Positions 60,129 through 64,000 of a DNA stretch of 64,000 nucleotides are shown piece by piece. The notes beneath the pieces are model-generated. The model worked only from the letters and a program-made list of their open reading frames with translations. It had not been told where the DNA came from and did no database searches. This DNA is from Streptomyces spororaveus. GTDB taxonomy: Bacteria; Actinomycetota; Actinomycetes; Streptomycetales; Streptomycetaceae. The translations under genes and the position numbers were made by a program. Position 1 is the stretch's first letter. Each line of letters begins with the position of its first letter. Where the stretch lies: contig NZ_BNED01000005.1 of assembly GCF_016755875.1 (NCBI RefSeq), positions 248,001 to 312,000 on the forward strand. Direction: 5' to 3'.

Positions 60129-60650
60129 GTGAGCACCCAGCGCGTCATTGTGGTGATGGGCGTGGCCGGCACGGGCAAGACGACCGTGGGCCGGCTGCTC
60201 GCCGAGGCACTCGGCGTTCCCTACGCGGAGGGCGACGCGTTCCATCCGGCGGCCAACGTCGCCAAGATGTCGGCCGGGAACCCGCTGGACGACGAGGACC
60301 GCCGGCCCTGGCTGGACGCCATCGGCGAGTGGCTGCGCAACAGCGCCGCCCTGCGCGGCGGGGTGATCGCCGCCTCCTCGCTCAAGCGCGCCTACCGCGA
60401 CCGGCTGCGCGCCGCGGCGCCCGGGGCCGTCTTCGTCCACCTCACCGGCGACCGCCCGCTGATCGAGAAGCGCATGGCGGAACGCAAGGGCCATTTCATG
60501 CCCACCACCCTGCTCGACTCCCAGTTCGCGACGCTGGAGCCGCTCCAGGCCGACGAACCCGGTGTCGTCGTCGACGTGTTCGGCTCCCCTGAAGACATCA
60601 CCGAGCGGGCGCTGGCCGCGCTGCGCCGGCTCCCCGCCGACCAGAACTGA
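60129..60650 (+). CDS. gntK: gluconokinase
   Basis: GTG 60129 has GAGG 5 nt upstream and starts at the conserved STQRVIVVMGVAGTGKTTVGRLLA (P-loop); an in-frame ATG at 60075 adds 18 non-conserved residues. 173 residues. Substrate-binding segments follow: YAEGDAFHPAANVAKMSAGNPLDDEDRRPWLDAIGEWL and KGHFMPTTLLDSQFATLEPL. It phosphorylates D-gluconate to 6-phosphogluconate for the pentose-phosphate pathway. It lies 12 nt before the permease gene. Confidence 0.95.
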   Translation: MSTQRVIVVMGVAGTGKTTVGRLLAEALGVPYAEGDAFHPAANVAKMSAGNPLDDEDRRPWLDAIGEWLRNSAALRGGVIAASSLKRAYRDRLRAAAPGAVFVHLTGDRPLIEKRMAERKGHFMPTTLLDSQFATLEPLQADEPGVVVDVFGSPEDITERALAALRRLPADQN

Positions 60651-60662
60651 GGAAACGTCACC

Positions 60663-62063
60663 GTGACCACCGGTCTCAACGTCGAGACTCTGGCGGCGGC
60701 CACCACCGGACCGATCACCTCGGCCGGGAACACCCAGCTCGGGATAGCCGTCCTGGCGGGCATAGCCGTCATCGTCCTGCTCATCACCCGCTTCAAACTG
60801 CACGCCTTCCTGGCCCTCACGGTCGGCTCGCTGGCCCTCGGGGTCTTCGCGGGCGCGCCTCCGGCCAAGACCGTTTCCAGTTTCACCGCCGGACTCGGCG
60901 CCACGGTCGCGGGCGTCGGCGTACTGATCGCGCTCGGCGCGATCCTCGGCAAGCTGCTGGCGGACTCGGGAGGCGCGGACGAGATCGTGGACACGATCCT
61001 CGCCCGGGCCAAGGGCCGCGCCATGCCGTGGGCGATGGTGCTCATCGCCTCGGTGATCGGGCTACCGCTCTTCTTCGAGGTCGGCATCGTGCTGCTGATC
61101 CCGGTGGTGCTGCTGGTCGCCAAGCGGGGGAACTACTCCCTGATGCGGATCGGCATCCCGGCGCTGGCCGGCCTGTCGGTGATGCACGGGCTGGTCCCGC
61201 CGCACCCCGGACCGCTCGTCGCCATCGACGCGCTCCACGCGAACCTCGGTGCCACCCTCGGGCTCGGTGTGCTCGTGGCGATTCCGACCGTGATCATCGC
61301 CGGGCCGCTGTTCTCCCGTTACGCGGCGCGGTGGGTGGACATGCCGGCGCCGGAACGCATGATCACGGAGCGTCCCCCGGCCGAGTCGGCGCACCGCCCC
61401 CGGTTCGGGGCCACGGTGTTCACCGTGCTGCTGCCGGTGGCCCTGATGCTCGTCAAGGCCCTCGTCGACATCGTGGTCGACGACCCCGAGGCCCCGGTGC
61501 AGCGCGTGACCGATGTCGCGGGCTCCCCGATGATCGCGCTGCTCACGGCCGTCCTCGTGGGCATGTTCACGCTCGGCCGGGCGGCCGGCTTCACCCGGGA
61601 CCGGATCTCGGCCACGGTGGACCGGTCCCTGGCCCCGATCGCGGGCATCCTGCTGATCGTGGGCGCGGGCGGCGGCTTCAAGCAGACGCTGATCGACGTC
61701 GGCGTGGGCCAGATGATCCTGGACGTGTCCAGGAACTGGGCCGTACCGGCCCTGTTGCTGGCCTGGCTGATCGCGGTGGCCATCCGCCTGGCCACCGGCT
61801 CGGCGACGGTGGCCACCATCTCGGCGGCCGGACTGGTGGCCCCGCTCGCGGCGGACATGTCCACCACCGGGACCGCGCTGCTGGTCCTGGCCATCGGGGC
61901 CGGCTCGCTGTTCTTCAGCCATGTCAACGACGCCGGCTTCTGGCTGGTCAAGGAGTACTTCGGGATGACCGTCGGTCAGACCCTGAAGACCTGGTCGGTG
62001 ATGGAGACCATCATCTCGGTGGTGGGCCTGGGCCTCGTGCTGCTCCTGTCACTGGTCCTGTAG
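60663..62063 (+). CDS. gntP: GntP-family gluconate:H+ symporter
   Basis: 466 residues with twelve to fourteen transmembrane helices. GntP hallmarks: FKLHAFLALTVGSLALG, GFG-like GLGATVAGVGVLIALGAILGKLLADSGGADEI, the motif LPLFFEVGIVLLIPVVLLV, MHGLVPPHPGPLVAI, and GSATVATISAAGLVAPLA near the end. It imports gluconate for the kinase encoded just upstream. Its stop overlaps the convergent gene at 62049 by 15 bp. Confidence 0.95.
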   Translation: MTTGLNVETLAAATTGPITSAGNTQLGIAVLAGIAVIVLLITRFKLHAFLALTVGSLALGVFAGAPPAKTVSSFTAGLGATVAGVGVLIALGAILGKLLADSGGADEIVDTILARAKGRAMPWAMVLIASVIGLPLFFEVGIVLLIPVVLLVAKRGNYSLMRIGIPALAGLSVMHGLVPPHPGPLVAIDALHANLGATLGLGVLVAIPTVIIAGPLFSRYAARWVDMPAPERMITERPPAESAHRPRFGATVFTVLLPVALMLVKALVDIVVDDPEAPVQRVTDVAGSPMIALLTAVLVGMFTLGRAAGFTRDRISATVDRSLAPIAGILLIVGAGGGFKQTLIDVGVGQMILDVSRNWAVPALLLAWLIAVAIRLATGSATVATISAAGLVAPLAADMSTTGTALLVLAIGAGSLFFSHVNDAGFWLVKEYFGMTVGQTLKTWSVMETIISVVGLGLVLLLSLVL

Positions 62064-63002
62064 CGGTTTCAGCTGGGCGGCGGCCAGGGCGAGGCCGCCC
62101 GCGGCCGTCGCGCAGCGGGCCGCGAGCCTGGCGACCTCGGCCCTCAGGGCCTCGGTCTCCGGGCCGTGCCACTCCGGCGCCGCGGCCACCGCGTGCAGCC
62201 GGAACGCGTGCGTACGCAGTGCGGCGGCGCGGCCGCTCAGGCCGCCGGCCGGCGGCCTCGGCGCCGGCCGGGGCGGCCGGTACGTGACCCGGCGGCGGGC
62301 CGGGCCGCGTACGGGCACGGCCCCCGTCACGGCCTGCCCTTCCGGCAGGCCCGGGCCCCGGTCGCAGAAGGCCCAGAAGGCGGCGCCGAGTCCGAGGACG
62401 GGCTCGGCGGGCTCGGCCCGGCCGGTGGCGACCTGCCAGCCGGCGTGGTCGTTGAAGGGATTCGTGTCGGTCAGCGCGTGCCAGGCCAGGATGTCGGCGA
62501 AGGACGGGGCCAGCAGCGCGAAGGCGTGCTCGGCGCCGCGCTCGCGCATGATGGCGCGGAACAGCCGGACGGCCTCCGCCTGGCGGCCGGCTCCGACGGC
62601 GGCCAGGACGGCGGCCGCGCCCGGATCGTCGAACAGTTCGGGGCGGCCCGCGCTCGCGGCCCGGATCCGGGCCTTCAGCCCGCACACGGCGATGCTGATC
62701 GCGAGGCTCTCACGGCCCGCCAGGATGCCGGCGAGCCGGCCGGCCCGGGCCACTCCCCGGCCGCGCGGGGCCCAGCCGAGGCCCGCCGGGTCGGTGAGCG
62801 TACGCAGCAGGGTGCGCCAGCCCAGCCGGGTACGGCCGCCCCGGGTGAGGGCGGCGGCGGGCAGCCTGGCGCCGAAGGCCAGGCCCGAGGCGTAGCGGGC
62901 GGCCTCACCGACCGCGTCGGCGGCCTCGGCGAGGGCGCGGCACGCGGCGTCGGGCAGGTCGATGTCCGGGGCGGTGGACGCGGAGGTCGCGGCGTCGGGC
63001 AT
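62049..63002 (-). CDS. hypothetical 317-residue protein beside a P450
   Basis: ATG 63002 follows AGGA. It is Ala/Arg-rich and helical, with RAIMRERGAEHAFALLAPSFADILAWHALTDTNPFNDHAGWQVATGRAEPAEPVLGLGAAFWAFCDRGPGLPEGQ as its most distinctive stretch, and a late helical block. It has no signal peptide or membrane helix. I do not recognise a family. It lies 157 nt downstream of the P450 on the same strand, so both may belong to one biosynthetic operon continuing beyond the window. Confidence 0.7.
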   Translation of the reverse strand: MPDAATSASTAPDIDLPDAACRALAEAADAVGEAARYASGLAFGARLPAAALTRGGRTRLGWRTLLRTLTDPAGLGWAPRGRGVARAGRLAGILAGRESLAISIAVCGLKARIRAASAGRPELFDDPGAAAVLAAVGAGRQAEAVRLFRAIMRERGAEHAFALLAPSFADILAWHALTDTNPFNDHAGWQVATGRAEPAEPVLGLGAAFWAFCDRGPGLPEGQAVTGAVPVRGPARRRVTYRPPRPAPRPPAGGLSGRAAALRTHAFRLHAVAAAPEWHGPETEALRAEVARLAARCATAAGGLALAAAQLKPLQDQ

Positions 63003-63159
63003 GTGATCCTCATGGGGTTCGGCAGGGGCTCGGGGACGGGCAGAGGGTCAGGCGGTATCGAGCGGCATCGGGCACGTCGCACAGGTCGAGCGGGTCACAG
63101 AGGTCGGGCGGGTCGGGCGGGTCAGGCGGGTCGGGCGCGAACGGGGCGCCGGGACGCGC

Positions 63160-64000
63160 TCAGCGGCGGGTGAGCGTGAGCCGGATGCCCTGCGGGTCGA
63201 GCGTCGTGGGCAGTGGCCCCACCGGGTCCAGCACCGGCCGGGTACCCGCGACGCGATGGCCCCGCAGCACCTCGGCGCAGAGCGCGGCGGTGGCCATCAG
63301 GCCGAGCTGGTCGCCCGGACAGCGGCCGCCGCCGTGGCTGAAGGGCGCCATCCGGATGTCCTGGTCCGCGCCCGGGTTCTTCCACCGGCCGGGCACGAAC
63401 ACGTGCGCGGCCGGTACCCGTTCGGGGTCGCGCTGGTGGAAGGCCGCGGGCACCAGCACCGAGGTGCCGGCCGGGTAGCGCACGCCCCGCCATTCGGTCT
63501 CGGTGCGGGTGACGCGGATCAGGTCCGGCACCACCGGGTACAGGCGCAGGGACTCCCGGACGCAGGCCCGAAGCCGGGGCAGTTCGCCCCGGTCCGCGCC
63601 GACGGCGGCCTGGGCCGCCGCCTCGGCCGCGGCCAGGTCCTGCTCCGCGGGGTGCGCCCCGAGCAGGAGCAGGGTGCGCAGCAGCGTGTCCGGGACGGCG
63701 TCCATGGCCAGCAGCCACAGCTGGGCCTGGCCGACGGGATCGAGCGTTCCGGTGGGGTCGGCGTGGCGGGCGGCCCGCCCGACGAGCGTGTCGCCGTCGG
63801 CCCGGGCCGCGTACTCCTCGATGCGGGCGCGGGCCTTGTCGTGCGCCGAGCGGGCGGCGCGCACCCGGCCGCCGCGCGGGCTCCCGCCCTCGGCGCGCAG
63901 CTGGGTGAGCCATCCGGTGAGCTCCTCGTCCGCGGCTGCCGCGTCGCCGAGCACGATCCGCCGGGCGGCGCGCCGTACGGCGTAGCGGGCGCGGGCGAGG
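63160..64000 (-). CDS. cytochrome P450, 5' end outside the window
   Basis: The frame is open to the window edge; 279 C-terminal residues are visible. K-helix ExxR is in RACVRESLRLYPVVPDLIRVT; the haem loop is FSHGGGRCPGDQLGL with the thiolate Cys; ERVPAAHVFVPGRW is the PERF-like region. The I-helix (QLWLLAMDAVPDTLLRTLLLLG) lacks the usual AGxxT, having MDAVPDT instead. That pattern is found in some atypical P450s, so chemistry may be unusual. Forms a same-strand pair with the unknown gene downstream. Confidence 0.88.
   Translation of the reverse strand, partial: LARARYAVRRAARRIVLGDAAAADEELTGWLTQLRAEGGSPRGGRVRAARSAHDKARARIEEYAARADGDTLVGRAARHADPTGTLDPVGQAQLWLLAMDAVPDTLLRTLLLLGAHPAEQDLAAAEAAAQAAVGADRGELPRLRACVRESLRLYPVVPDLIRVTRTETEWRGVRYPAGTSVLVPAAFHQRDPERVPAAHVFVPGRWKNPGADQDIRMAPFSHGGGRCPGDQLGLMATAALCAEVLRGHRVAGTRPVLDPVGPLPTTLDPQGIRLTLTRR

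Noticed and set aside
63075-63135. GGTCGGGCG-like short repeats near a P450 stop
   Set aside because: Low-complexity GC-rich sequence without symmetry or regular spacing; no function can be supported.

Overview
The window is high-GC actinobacterial DNA and almost certainly Streptomyces. Evidence: many GTG/TTG starts with GGAGG-type ribosome sites, strong G/C third-position bias, and lineage-typical families (SpoIIE/STAS/HATPase switches, DUF5133, DUF6479, DUF4235, DUF2267, RheA/HSP18, CsbD). No rRNA, tRNA or CRISPR array was seen.

Left part (1-21.3 kb), mostly intact: the 3' end of an IucA/IucC-type siderophore synthetase, a methyltransferase, a dead GNAT gene abutting a 175-bp palindromic MITE-like element, a P450, a BBE-type flavin oxidase, a secreted trypsin-like protease, an AEC transporter, a NarL-type two-component pair, a secreted RTX-repeat protein, a DUF1023 hydrolase with a membrane acyltransferase, a DUF350 protein divergent from a GNAT/ATP-grasp fusion, a secreted AOC-barrel-like protein, a membrane-anchored adenylating enzyme, and an ABC exporter.

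Decayed accessory part (21.0-27.9 kb): a truncated VOC gene, IS701- and IS5-type transposase relics (one with an internally inverted 54-bp block), a double alpha/beta-hydrolase gene broken by a 10-bp tandem duplication, a broken MerR regulator, a tyrosine-integrase relic, a lone MazF-like toxin, a second IS701 relic and a fairly intact IS5-family element that needs a -1 frameshift. A second decayed patch at 54.4-56.0 kb holds pirin, recombination-directionality-factor-like and catechol-adenylating-enzyme remnants.

Stress island (about 28-54 kb): a dense group of small envelope, redox and dormancy genes. Its centre is a divergent locus with an ECF sigma factor, a ZAS-motif anti-sigma protein that also carries an Asp23-like region, further Asp23-like proteins and an AmaP-like membrane anchor. 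Around it lie GlsB, hemerythrin, DUF6479, DUF4235/DUF3618-like, PRC-barrel, a PGM1-type ATP-grasp ligase with a small upstream protein, DUF5133, fatty-acid desaturase, a transaldolase/helical-domain fusion, STAS, HATPase, SpoIIE phosphatase, large KatE-type catalase, MerR, CsbD, two DUF2267 proteins and the divergent HSP18/RheA pair with an exact RheA-type operator. Several promoters here fit a sigma-B-like GNNT-N15/16-GGGT pattern, so a shared general-stress regulon fed by the SpoIIE/STAS/HATPase partner-switch genes is a reasonable inference.

Right part (56-64 kb): HIT protein, DUF6221 protein, SigJ-like ECF sigma factor, a membrane protein with a Gly/Cys-repeat tail, a complete gluconate module (FadR-type GntR regulator, gluconokinase, GntP permease), an unknown 317-residue protein and the 3' end of a second P450.
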